Shown here piece by piece: positions 1 through 5,984 of a DNA stretch of 5,984 nt. The notes beneath the pieces are model-generated. The model worked only from the letters and a program-made list of their open reading frames with translations. It had not been told where the DNA came from and made no database searches. Both the position numbers and the translations under genes were made by a program. The stretch lies in contig JASHWB010000128.1 in assembly GCA_030044295.1 (NCBI GenBank), forward strand, positions 1 through 5,984. The letters run 5' to 3'. Positions within the stretch are counted from its first letter, which is position 1, and every line of letters begins with the position of its first letter. This stretch comes from Candidatus Acidiferrales bacterium. GTDB taxonomy: Bacteria; Acidobacteriota; Terriglobia; Acidiferrales; UBA7541.

Positions 1-2225
1 TGGTCGAGCGTGAGCCGTCCGGAGGCGGTTTTCGCGAGAGACGCTTCGCGCTGCTTGGATTGGCGATATTCGACGATATGGCGGGCCTTCGCTTCATCAG
101 CCACTTGGAACTGATCGCCCGCTTCCGGCACGCCTTGCAAGCCTAGAACTTCCACGGGCGTTGCTGGGCCGGCCTGCTTGATCGGGCGGGCGCGATCGTC
201 GAACATGGCGCGAACTTTTCCATAAACCGCGCCGACGATAAATACGTCGCCGACGTGCAGCGTGCCGTTTTGTACCAGAACAGTGGCAACTGGACCGCGC
301 CCCTTATCCACGCGTGATTCGAGCACCGTGCCGCTCGCGGGAGCGTCCGGATCGGCTTTCAACTCGCGTAGGTCGGCTACCAGCAGAATCATTTCGAGCA
401 AGCGTTCGAGGTTCTTCTTCGTTCTCGCGGAGACGTCCACCATCACCGTTTCGCCGCCCCATTCTTCGGGCATTAGCCCGCGATCGGCGAGCTGGCGCTT
501 CACGCGCTCGGGCTGCGCCTCGGGCTTGTCGATTTTGTTCACCGCGACGACGATTGGCACCCCAGCCGCTTTTGCGTGCGCGATGGCCTCTTCCGTTTGG
601 GGCATCACCCCATCGTCCGCCGCAACCACCAACACGACGATATCAGTGACTTTCGCGCCGCGCGCGCGCATGCGCGTGAACGCTTCGTGGCCAGGCGTAT
701 CGATGAATACGATCCGACGCTCGCCGGCGTGCGCTTCGTACGCGCCGATGTGCTGCGTGATTCCGCCCGCCTCGCCCGCGGCGACTTCGGTCTCGCGAAT
801 CGAGTCGAGCAAGCTCGTTTTGCCGTGATCCACATGCCCCATCACAGTGACCACGGGACCGCGCGGCTGCAAATTGCCGGTGCGCTCTTCACGGACTTTC
901 TCTTCTTCGACCAACTGCTCTTCGAAGGTAACCACCTTTACGATGCCGTTGAAGGATTCGGCGAGGCTCGTAGCCGTGGCAACATCGAGCGCCTGATTGA
1001 TGCTGGCGAACATGCCGCGATCGAGCAGCGTCTTCAGCAAGTCCTTGGCGCGGATGTCGAGCTTTTCGGCGAGTTCGCGGATGGTGATGCCTTCGGTAAC
1101 GGTTAGCTCACGCGGCTCCCGCTGCACGGGAGCGATGGGTTCGGCCTGAGCCGTTCCGCGAGCTCCCGCTGCGCCCGGACGGGTGCGCACGGGATGCAAT
1201 CTGCGCTCGCCTTCAGCGAATCGCTTTTCGATGAGCGGACGCCCTCGCGCGGCGGGCGGTTTGCGCGCATAAAGCGGCTTGCCAGGCTCGGCCTTGGGAA
1301 TTCCAGCTACGCCGCCGGGTCCACCAGCACCACCCGGGCGCGGTCCCATAGGGCCCTGGCCCGGACGCGGTGCGCCGGGTCTTTGCGGGAATCTCCCTGG
1401 GGGCGCCGATCCCGGGCGCGGAGGCCCACCGGGGCGGGGTTGTGCCGGAGCGCCTGCTGCTGCGGGGCGCATTCCTTGCGGCGCACCTTGTGCCGGAGGA
1501 CGGCTCTGCAGCGGCTGCCCCGGACGCAGCGGCGGCCTCTGGCCTGGGGGTGGAGGCCCACCCGCTGGTCGAGGCGGAAAAGTTCCTGGTCTGGCGGGAG
1601 CTGTACCCGACCGCTGCGTCGGCTGGCCTGTCTGTGGAGTCGCTGGCGCGGCGGCTGCCGGACGCTGCTGGACAGGACTCGTTGGCGCGGAACCGGGAGC
1701 CGGCGCTGTCGATGGTTTTATCGGGGTGCCAACGGGGCGCGGGCCACCGGCCGGCGCCTGAGCTGGCGTGGCCGGACGCACCGCAGCCGGCTGAACTGGC
1801 GGCTGACCAGGCGCAGCAGGAGTCGCAGTTGGCGGTCGTTGAGGCGCGACGGTCGGCGTCGGGCGAGCGGCCCCTGCTGCGGGCGCAGGCGCACTTGGAG
1901 CTGGAATCGCGGCAATTTTCAGCGGCGCTGCCGGAGCCGGCGGCGCGGCAGGACGCGGTGTAGCGGCTGGCGGCGCAGGCGCGGCAGTTGCTGGACGCGG
2001 CGCGGGCTTTTTCGGCGCGGACTTTGCCGCTTCGGCCTCGGCTTCTTCGTCGGCAAGATGCCGGAAATGTTTGCGTACCAACTCAGCGTGCTCGATATCG
2101 AGGGAGCTGGAGTGCGTCTTCTTCTCGGCGACGCCGATTTCCGGCAGGTAATCGATCAGCACCTTCGCCTTAATCTCAAGCTCGCGCGCGAGCTCGTTGA
2201 TTCGTATTTGATTGGAATCTGTCAT
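1..2225 (-). CDS. infB: Translation initiation factor IF-2 (partial, 3' end outside window)
   Basis: This GTPase brings initiator fMet-tRNA to the 30S subunit and promotes 50S joining in the cytoplasm. The ATG at 2225 opens MTDSNQIRINELARELEIKA, a typical IF2_N helical domain (about residues 1-55). A Pro/Ala/Gly-rich linker follows (about 73-325), then a second IF2_N domain starting ELTVTEGITIRELAEKL (about 373-425). The G domain is complete: G1 GHVDHGKT (463-470), switch motif GGITQHIGA, G3 DTPGH (509-513), G4 NKID (563-566) and G5 SAR (599-601). Domain II then begins and the frame is open to the window edge after 741 codons; domains III and IV lie outside. The start is supported by AAGGA four bases upstream and by the exact family N-terminus. 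The region before G1 is some 60 residues longer than in E. coli as I recall it. It is the last visible gene of the rimP-nusA-infB operon. Identity is certain. Confidence 0.98.
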   Translation of the reverse strand, partial: MTDSNQIRINELARELEIKAKVLIDYLPEIGVAEKKTHSSSLDIEHAELVRKHFRHLADEEAEAEAAKSAPKKPAPRPATAAPAPPAATPRPAAPPAPAAPLKIAAIPAPSAPAPAAGAARPTPTVAPQRPPTATPAAPGQPPVQPAAVRPATPAQAPAGGPRPVGTPIKPSTAPAPGSAPTSPVQQRPAAAAPATPQTGQPTQRSGTAPARPGTFPPRPAGGPPPPGQRPPLRPGQPLQSRPPAQGAPQGMRPAAAGAPAQPRPGGPPRPGSAPPGRFPQRPGAPRPGQGPMGPRPGGAGGPGGVAGIPKAEPGKPLYARKPPAARGRPLIEKRFAEGERRLHPVRTRPGAAGARGTAQAEPIAPVQREPRELTVTEGITIRELAEKLDIRAKDLLKTLLDRGMFASINQALDVATATSLAESFNGIVKVVTFEEQLVEEEKVREERTGNLQPRGPVVTVMGHVDHGKTSLLDSIRETEVAAGEAGGITQHIGAYEAHAGERRIVFIDTPGHEAFTRMRARGAKVTDIVVLVVAADDGVMPQTEEAIAHAKAAGVPIVVAVNKIDKPEAQPERVKRQLADRGLMPEEWGGETVMVDVSARTKKNLERLLEMILLVADLRELKADPDAPASGTVLESRVDKGRGPVATVLVQNGTLHVGDVFIVGAVYGKVRAMFDDRARPIKQAGPATPVEVLGLQGVPEAGDQFQVADEAKARHIVEYRQSKQREASLAKTASGRLTLD
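1250..2007 (-). repeat. Low-complexity Pro/Ala/Gly/Arg-rich linker inside infB
   Basis: About residues 73-325 of IF-2 are almost entirely proline, alanine, glycine, arginine, glutamine and threonine. Two halves differ: a Pro/Ala half near the N-terminus and a Gly/Pro/Arg half with repeated RPG- and PGG-like units near 1290-1450. No hydrophobic core or fold is visible, so it is probably a disordered tether between the two IF2_N domains. The strong strand bias in base composition explains why long spurious open frames appear on the opposite strand here. Confidence 0.85.
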
Positions 2226-2243
2226 TCGTTCCTTGCTTCGAGT

Positions 2244-2252
2244 TTAAAGAGC
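2244..2252 (-). promoter_or_regulatory. boxA-like antitermination element between nusA and infB
   Basis: The minus strand reads GCTCTTTAA, identical to the core of the E. coli rrn boxA as I recall it (TGCTCTTTAACA). It ends 18 bases before the infB start, in the 64-base nusA-infB spacer. In known systems boxA RNA binds NusB with ribosomal protein S10, and the complex works together with NusA. No clear boxB hairpin or boxC was recognised next to it. A nine-base match can occur by chance in an AT-richer spacer, so the function is inference. Confidence 0.35.
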
Positions 2253-2289
2253 TAAAATTCGGCCAGCAGGCGCATATCCTACCGGTGCA

Positions 2290-3822
2290 CTACGGCTCGG
2301 AACCTTCCTCGCCGGCCGAAGCCTCTCGCGCTGCCTCGTGCGATTCAGCCTCATCTTTTTGTTCGGCCGGAACTTCGTCCTGTGCCTCGCGCTGTTCTCC
2401 AGCTTCGCGGTTCGATTCGGCTTCCGCGGGCCCGGAGCCATCTTCCTGGCTTTCCACGACTCCTTCGGAGCCCTCCGAAGTTTGCAGGGAGGCATCGCCT
2501 TCGCCAGTTAGCTCGGCCCCTTCCGTCGCCGTCTGTTCGGACGCGGTCGCATTCTGCGCGTCCAAAGCCTCGAAATAGGCCGCCACGGATTGATGAATCT
2601 TCTCCACCATTTTCTCACCGATGCCCGGAATTTCAACGAGCTGCTCGGGAGTCATGTCGGCCAGCCTTTCGATGGAGGTAATCCCCGCCGCCTCGAGCTT
2701 TTCGATTGTTTTCGGCCCGACGCCGGCCAGTTCCGTGAGCGCCGTACCTGGAGACGTAAGCGCGGCCATCTGCGCCTCGATTTCGCGGCGCTTTTCCTCC
2801 TCGCTCTTGATGTCGATATTCCAGCCGATCAGCTTGCTGGCCAGCCGGACGTTCTGGCCTTTCTTGCCAATGGCCAGCGACAGTTGCGTATCCTCTACGA
2901 TCACTTCGAGGCGCTTTTCCTCGGGCTCCACGATCTGCACGCGCGTAACTTTTGCTGGACTCAGCGCTTTCTGTGCGAACGCTACGGTTTCTTCGCTGTA
3001 TGGAATGATGTCGATTTTCTCTCCGCGCAGTTCGCGAATGATGGACTGCACGCGCATGCCCTTCATGCCCACGCAGGCGCCCACCGGATCAACGTCTTTA
3101 TCCCGGCTCTCGACGGCGATCTTGGTGCGCTCACCGGCTTCGCGCGCAACGGCGCGTATCTGCACCGTGCCGTCGTAAATTTCCGGTACTTCCATTTCGA
3201 ACAAACGCTGCACGAGGACGGGATCGGCGCGCGAAACGACCACTTGTGGGCCTTTCGCCGCGCGTTCGACCGCGCGTATCGTGGTGCGCAGGCGGTCGCC
3301 GATATTGTAGGCCTCCAGGCGCGACTGTTCACGCTTGGGCAGGCGCGCTTCCGTGCGTCCCAAATCGACGATCAGGTCCGGACCTTCGGTGCGCTTTACA
3401 ACGCAATTCACTAACTCGCCGACGCGCGTGTGGTACTCGTTGTACACCGTGTCGCGTTCGGCTTCGCGGACCTTTTGAAGGATCACCTGCTTTGCGGTTT
3501 GCGCCGCGATGCGTCCGAGCACGTCGGTTGGCTTCGGGCGCGTGATTTCGCCGCCTACTTCGATTGACGGATCGAACTTGCGCGCATCGGACAGCGAAAT
3601 TTCGCGCACGGGGTCGGCCACTTCGTCGACGACGGTTTGCACCGCGTACACGTCCACGTGCCCGGTGTCGGCATTGAACTTGGAGCGGAGATTTTCCTCC
3701 GTGCGGTAGTACTTACGCGCCGCCACGACCATCGCGTCCTCGATGGCCGCAACGATGATCTCCGGTTCAATGTGCTTTTCCCGGCTGATCTGCTCGATTG
3801 TCTGGAACAGCAGACTCGCCAT
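2290..3822 (-). CDS. nusA: Transcription termination/antitermination factor NusA
   Basis: NusA binds RNA polymerase and nascent RNA, promotes pausing and intrinsic termination, and takes part in antitermination. The 510-residue product has the full bacterial order: the polymerase-binding N-terminal domain (about 1-125), S1 domain (about 133-200, starting TRVGELVNCVV), KH1 (about 201-280, GMKG loop at 252-255) and KH2 (about 290-340, GKKG loop at 319-322). A helix-hairpin-helix region follows (about 362-412), with LAGVGPKTIEKL and IPGIGEKMVEKI as paired hairpins. The last 90 residues (421-510) are an acidic low-complexity tail with 27 Asp/Glu and only 4 Lys/Arg. The start is supported by AGGGAG seven bases upstream and by the classic MASLLFQTIEQISREK-type opening. 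It lies 19 bases after rimP and 64 before infB, evidently co-transcribed. The stop is TAG. Confidence 0.98.
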   Translation of the reverse strand: MASLLFQTIEQISREKHIEPEIIVAAIEDAMVVAARKYYRTEENLRSKFNADTGHVDVYAVQTVVDEVADPVREISLSDARKFDPSIEVGGEITRPKPTDVLGRIAAQTAKQVILQKVREAERDTVYNEYHTRVGELVNCVVKRTEGPDLIVDLGRTEARLPKREQSRLEAYNIGDRLRTTIRAVERAAKGPQVVVSRADPVLVQRLFEMEVPEIYDGTVQIRAVAREAGERTKIAVESRDKDVDPVGACVGMKGMRVQSIIRELRGEKIDIIPYSEETVAFAQKALSPAKVTRVQIVEPEEKRLEVIVEDTQLSLAIGKKGQNVRLASKLIGWNIDIKSEEEKRREIEAQMAALTSPGTALTELAGVGPKTIEKLEAAGITSIERLADMTPEQLVEIPGIGEKMVEKIHQSVAAYFEALDAQNATASEQTATEGAELTGEGDASLQTSEGSEGVVESQEDGSGPAEAESNREAGEQREAQDEVPAEQKDEAESHEAAREASAGEEGSEP

Positions 3823-3841
3823 GCCGTGTCTCCCTAAATCC

Positions 3842-4318
3842 CTATAACTCGACTACCAAATTTGCTTTACGAATATCGGCGAACGGGACTGACAGCTCGC
3901 GATCCTTGATGGCGAGTTTCACGTTGCCATCGGCATAACCCGCCAGCCGGCCCTCAAGAAACTTCTGGTTCTCGACCGGCTCATTCACCCAGATGCGAGC
4001 CAAACGGCCCGCAAAGCGCTCATAATCCGACGTCTTGATCAGCTTGCGATCGAGTCCCGGAGAGCTAACCTCCAGCACGTAACCCGGTCCTGGAACTAAA
4101 TCCTCAACGTCGAGGATGACGCTCAACTGCTCGCTCACCCGCTCGCAGTCCCTGTGACTGATTCCGGCGCTGTTTCCCGGGTTCGACGGGTCGGGCACGC
4201 GGTCAATGTAAACCCGCAGCAGCCGCTGCTTGCCAACCTTCCACTCGACGTCGAATATTTCGAGGCCCTCCGAATGGGCTACCCGTTCCGCCGCCTCGCG
4301 TATCTTTACCAGGTCCAT
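3842..4318 (-). CDS. rimP: Ribosome maturation factor RimP
   Basis: RimP assists maturation of the 30S ribosomal subunit in the cytoplasm. From the ATG at 4318 the product is 158 residues, close to the usual 150-160. The N-terminal alpha/beta domain runs to about residue 90 and carries EIFDVEW (20-26) and the hallmark YVLEVSSPGLDRKL (80-93). The C-terminal SH3-like barrel (about 95-158) includes FLEGRLAGYADGNVKL. The frame extends upstream to a GTG at 4396, but that GTG is the first codon of the leader terminator stem and the extra 26 residues (GASPLFCW...) resemble no RimP; ATG 4318 starts at MDLVKIREAAERV, as the family does. GGAAGG lies only two bases before this ATG, a close but plausible ribosome binding site. 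It is the first gene of the operon with nusA and infB. The stop is TAG. Confidence 0.96.
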   Translation of the reverse strand: MDLVKIREAAERVAHSEGLEIFDVEWKVGKQRLLRVYIDRVPDPSNPGNSAGISHRDCERVSEQLSVILDVEDLVPGPGYVLEVSSPGLDRKLIKTSDYERFAGRLARIWVNEPVENQKFLEGRLAGYADGNVKLAIKDRELSVPFADIRKANLVVEL

Positions 4319-4373
4319 CGCCTTCCGGTCGCAGAAGCCGCCCCGCCGCTTCCGAGAGGAAATTCGCGCCCAA

Positions 4374-4396
4374 CAAAAAAGTGGGCTCGCGCCCAC
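4374..4396 (-). terminator. Intrinsic terminator in the rimP leader, probable attenuator
   Basis: On the minus strand GTGGGC (4396-4391), loop GCGA (4390-4387) and GCCCAC (4386-4381) form a perfect six-pair GC-rich stem, extendable by one A-T pair, with a GNRA-type tetraloop. Six T (4380-4375) follow directly. The T-run exists on this strand only, so it terminates transcription heading towards rimP. It lies 81 bases past the upstream gene's stop but also downstream of the predicted rimP promoter and 55 bases before the rimP ATG. It could therefore end the upstream transcript, attenuate the operon, or both. Confidence 0.8.
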
Positions 4397-4425
4397 TGTT
4401 TCGTGCGACCCAGTCTCGAAGCACG
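4382..4425 (-). promoter_or_regulatory. Alternative leader helices: candidate antiterminator and its competitor
   Basis: On the minus strand TGGGTCGC (4412-4405) is complementary to GCGAGCCCA (4390-4382) with a single bulged G (4386), giving eight pairs. This helix would consume the loop and 3' arm of the terminator. A further stem, CGTGC (4425-4421) with GCACG (4406-4402), overlaps the antiterminator's 5' arm. The three helices are thus mutually exclusive, as in attenuators. No riboswitch ligand core, T-box sequence or convincing leader peptide was recognised. Folding energies were not computed. The 5' arm of the first stem could be clipped if transcription starts near 4422. Confidence 0.45.
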
Positions 4426-4428
4426 TTC

Positions 4429-4458
4429 AGTATAAACTTCGATGCGGGGGAAAGGCAA
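4429..4458 (-). promoter_or_regulatory. Sigma70-type promoter for rimP-nusA-infB
   Basis: The minus strand shows TTGCCT (4458-4453; 4 of 6 to TTGACA) and TATACT (4434-4429; 5 of 6 to TATAAT) separated by 18 bases. Transcription would begin near 4422, giving a leader of about 104 bases before the rimP ATG. The -35 box starts 18 bases after the stop of the upstream gene. No better promoter was seen between the terminator and rimP. The start site is inferred only. Confidence 0.55.
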
Positions 4459-4476
4459 GACGCGTCGGGACAGTAT

Positions 4477-5984
4477 TCAGAATCCGGTCTTGGCGAGCCA
4501 AACCATCGCATGACCGTTGCCGGTGAGGCCCGGCAGAAGGTTTGTCGCCGAGGAGATGAAAACCACGTAGTGACCATCGGCGCTGATTGCCGGATACCCG
4601 CTAATTGCGTTGCCAGATATTCCTGGATTTGGCGTATTCGCGACCGAAACGCGAACCGTGCTAGGTGAGCAACCGCTGGTTACGCCGAAACACGTGTCGC
4701 GCACGAACACGTCCTCCCACGCGCAGGCGGGAAATGAGTCGTCCGGCGTTAAGTTTGTTGCAATCGAATCGAAGGCCACGAATCGTCCGTCTGAGGTCAT
4801 CGCGAGCCCATCGCTCGGACTGGAACAGTTTCCAAACGATCCATCGTTCGCAACCGAAATGACGCTCGTACTGGGGTTGCAGCCGGAGGCCACGCCTTCG
4901 CATGTATCCCGCACGTACACGTCTGCGCATCCGCCGGTCGTCGTGCAGTTGCCGTTCACGTTTACCATAACCAGATTTGTAGCCCCGGAACCAAACGCCA
5001 CGAGTCGCCCATCTCCGCTAACAGATGGAAAGGGCCCGAATGACGCGGGCTGATTGGGCATAGCATCGCCTTGTCCCACATCGATCCTCACGGTATTTGG
5101 GTTACAGCCTGACGCCCCCAAGCAGGTGTCTCTCCAAAAGACCCCGGGCACGACAGTGCTGTTCGGGAGCATGTTTGTGGCCCAGGAGACGAAGCCTACG
5201 AACCGTCCGGAGCCACTGATCACCTCGAGCTGGCTGATTGCATTTCCCTCGGAGCCACCGCTGGTGAAGGTGGTCTGACTGGTATTTGGTGTGCAGCCGT
5301 TCGGCGCGCCGATACACGTATCACGAACGAAGCCGTCCCCGGTCGTGCTGGTGCCAAGTCCTAGAACCGACGAACTTGAACCAAAACTGATGAACCGCGC
5401 GTCTGGCGTCATCTGCGGGCCGCTGCCAGCAACAGTGTTCCCCTGCGCGTCCACACTAACCGGCACCGTAGCGGGCGTACACCCCGGTGACGCACCGATA
5501 CATGTGTCTCTCAGGAAAACGCACGCCAAACCCGCCTGACTCCCGCACATGCTGGAATTCGGAAGGATGTTCGTTGCGCTGGAATCGAAAGCGACGTATC
5601 TACCGTCGTCGCTCACTGCGGAATCGCGGCTGTGTCCGTTGACCGGGGAACCGTCGTACGTAACCGTGATCCGAATCGTGCTCGGCGCGCATCCAGAAGG
5701 AGCGCCAATGCAAGTGTCCCGCTCATAAATTTCCTGATAGCTGCTGGCCGGACCTGGCGCTAAATTTGTGGAGCCTGATTGGAATGCCACGTAGCGCCCC
5801 GTGGCACTGATCGACGGTCCGACTAGGCTGTCGCCATTGCCTGGCGACCCGTCTATCGCCGCCGAAACCAGCGTAACCACTCCCGCCGTTGCGGCAGCGG
5901 GCGATGCAATGGGCAGGGATACCTCATTTGAAACTGCTCCGCTCGAAGAGTCGCTAACGGTGATTTTTACTGTGCCTGGCGCCA
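4477..5984 (-). CDS. Secreted-type beta-propeller repeat protein (partial, 5' end outside window)
   Basis: The specific function is not recognised. The frame is open from the window edge (first full codon at 5982) to TGA at 4477, giving 501 residues; the GTG at 5880 is not a convincing start because the frame stays open above it. Residues 1-34 (PGTVKITVSDSSSGAVSN...) look like the end of an Ig-like or IPT/TIG domain. The rest is a repeat of 62-74 residues with consensus DGRYVAFxSxATNLxP, then xVFxRDTCxGxxxGCxPST and xVSVxxxGxxGN. Seven GRYVAF-type strands and six RDTC motifs (at residues 88, 158, 220, 284, 358 and 428) fit a seven-bladed TolB/PD40-like propeller. Regular cysteine pairs suggest disulfides and export, but the signal peptide would lie outside the window. 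The protein ends just after the last blade, with no visible anchor. It may be a separate transcription unit from rimP. Binding or cell-surface roles are only guesses. Confidence 0.85.
   Translation of the reverse strand, partial: APGTVKITVSDSSSGAVSNEVSLPIASPAAATAGVVTLVSAAIDGSPGNGDSLVGPSISATGRYVAFQSGSTNLAPGPASSYQEIYERDTCIGAPSGCAPSTIRITVTYDGSPVNGHSRDSAVSDDGRYVAFDSSATNILPNSSMCGSQAGLACVFLRDTCIGASPGCTPATVPVSVDAQGNTVAGSGPQMTPDARFISFGSSSSVLGLGTSTTGDGFVRDTCIGAPNGCTPNTSQTTFTSGGSEGNAISQLEVISGSGRFVGFVSWATNMLPNSTVVPGVFWRDTCLGASGCNPNTVRIDVGQGDAMPNQPASFGPFPSVSGDGRLVAFGSGATNLVMVNVNGNCTTTGGCADVYVRDTCEGVASGCNPSTSVISVANDGSFGNCSSPSDGLAMTSDGRFVAFDSIATNLTPDDSFPACAWEDVFVRDTCFGVTSGCSPSTVRVSVANTPNPGISGNAISGYPAISADGHYVVFISSATNLLPGLTGNGHAMVWLAKTGF
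4500..5880 (-). repeat. Seven tandem propeller repeats encoded in the upstream gene
   Basis: The RDTC codon quartets lie at 5710-5721, 5500-5511, 5314-5325, 5122-5133, 4900-4911 and 4690-4701, with steps of 210, 186, 192, 222 and 210 bases. All steps are multiples of three. The repeats are clear in protein but diverged in DNA: the four codons differ between copies, so the array is old rather than freshly duplicated. Confidence 0.85.

Noticed and set aside
262..1106. Overlapping plus-strand open frames opposite the IF-2 G domain
   Set aside because: All GTPase motifs are read on the minus strand without interruption; the plus-strand products are Ser/Arg/Ala-rich with no motif.
1347..1471. Internal ATG codons in the infB linker as starts of a short IF-2 form
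   Set aside because: The ATG codons at 1349 and 1471 lack a well-spaced Shine-Dalgarno, so an E. coli-like second start is not supported.
1194..2255. Plus-strand open frame of 353 codons opposite infB
   Set aside because: It is Arg/Trp/Gly-rich, has no recognisable domain and mirrors the low-complexity linker of infB, whose base composition removes stop codons from the opposite strand.
2590..3414. Plus-strand open frame of 274 codons opposite nusA
   Set aside because: It lies fully antisense to the KH and S1 domains of a certain nusA and has no family features; it is a shadow of GC-rich codon use.
4371..4393. Second helix pairing GCCCA of the terminator with TGGGC downstream of the T-run
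   Set aside because: It would form only after polymerase has passed the termination point, so it cannot act as an ordinary antiterminator; it may come from the repeated GGGCGCGA on both sides of the T-run.
4319..4396. Longer rimP starting at GTG 4396
   Set aside because: The start would sit in the stem of the intrinsic terminator, and the added 26 residues do not resemble RimP N-termini.
4459..4466. Palindrome GACGCGTC beside the -35 box, possible operator
   Set aside because: Eight-base palindromes are common in GC-rich DNA and there is no second copy or known regulator to support it.
4203..4577. Minus-strand 124-codon frame across the leader, which could give a leader peptide from a GTG at 4424
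   Set aside because: There is no ribosome binding site for that GTG, it lies at or before the predicted transcript start, and the frame runs on into rimP out of phase.

Overview
All genes in this window lie on the minus strand, so biological reading order runs from high to low coordinates. The sequence is GC-rich and densely coding. It holds the well-known rimP-nusA-infB core (ribosome maturation, transcription elongation/termination, translation initiation), preceded by the 3' part of a secreted-type beta-propeller gene. The compact rimP-nusA-infB order without ylxR/ylxQ, an IF-2 with a very long Pro/Ala/Gly linker, and a propeller built of 'RDTC...GC.PST' repeats all suggest a soil-type Gram-negative such as an Acidobacteriota member. 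That placement is inference from gene style; no rRNA or other phylogenetic marker was compared.

Layout in reading order: (1) 5984-4477, 5'-truncated gene: the end of an Ig-like/TIG-type domain, then a seven-repeat beta-propeller with six regularly spaced cysteine motifs. (2) 4476-4319, a 158-base gap with a good sigma70-type promoter directly behind the propeller stop codon, followed by an intrinsic terminator placed before rimP. An upstream segment can pair with the terminator's loop and 3' arm, and a further small hairpin overlaps that segment, so the leader looks like a transcription attenuator. (3) 4318-3842 rimP. (4) 3822-2290 nusA, 19 bases downstream with a strong Shine-Dalgarno. (5) 2289-2226, a 64-base spacer that contains a perfect match to the core of the rrn boxA antitermination element. 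(6) 2225-1 infB, running off the low-coordinate edge after 741 codons.

The three operon genes link transcription and translation: RimP matures the 30S subunit, NusA controls RNA polymerase pausing, termination and antitermination, and IF-2 places initiator tRNA on the ribosome. Because NusA is a stimulator of intrinsic termination, a terminator in the leader of its own operon suggests feedback control. No RNA gene, mobile element or CRISPR array was seen. No gap exceeds 300 bases. No wholly new system is evident; the leader architecture, the boxA-like site and the cysteine-patterned propeller deserve a second look.
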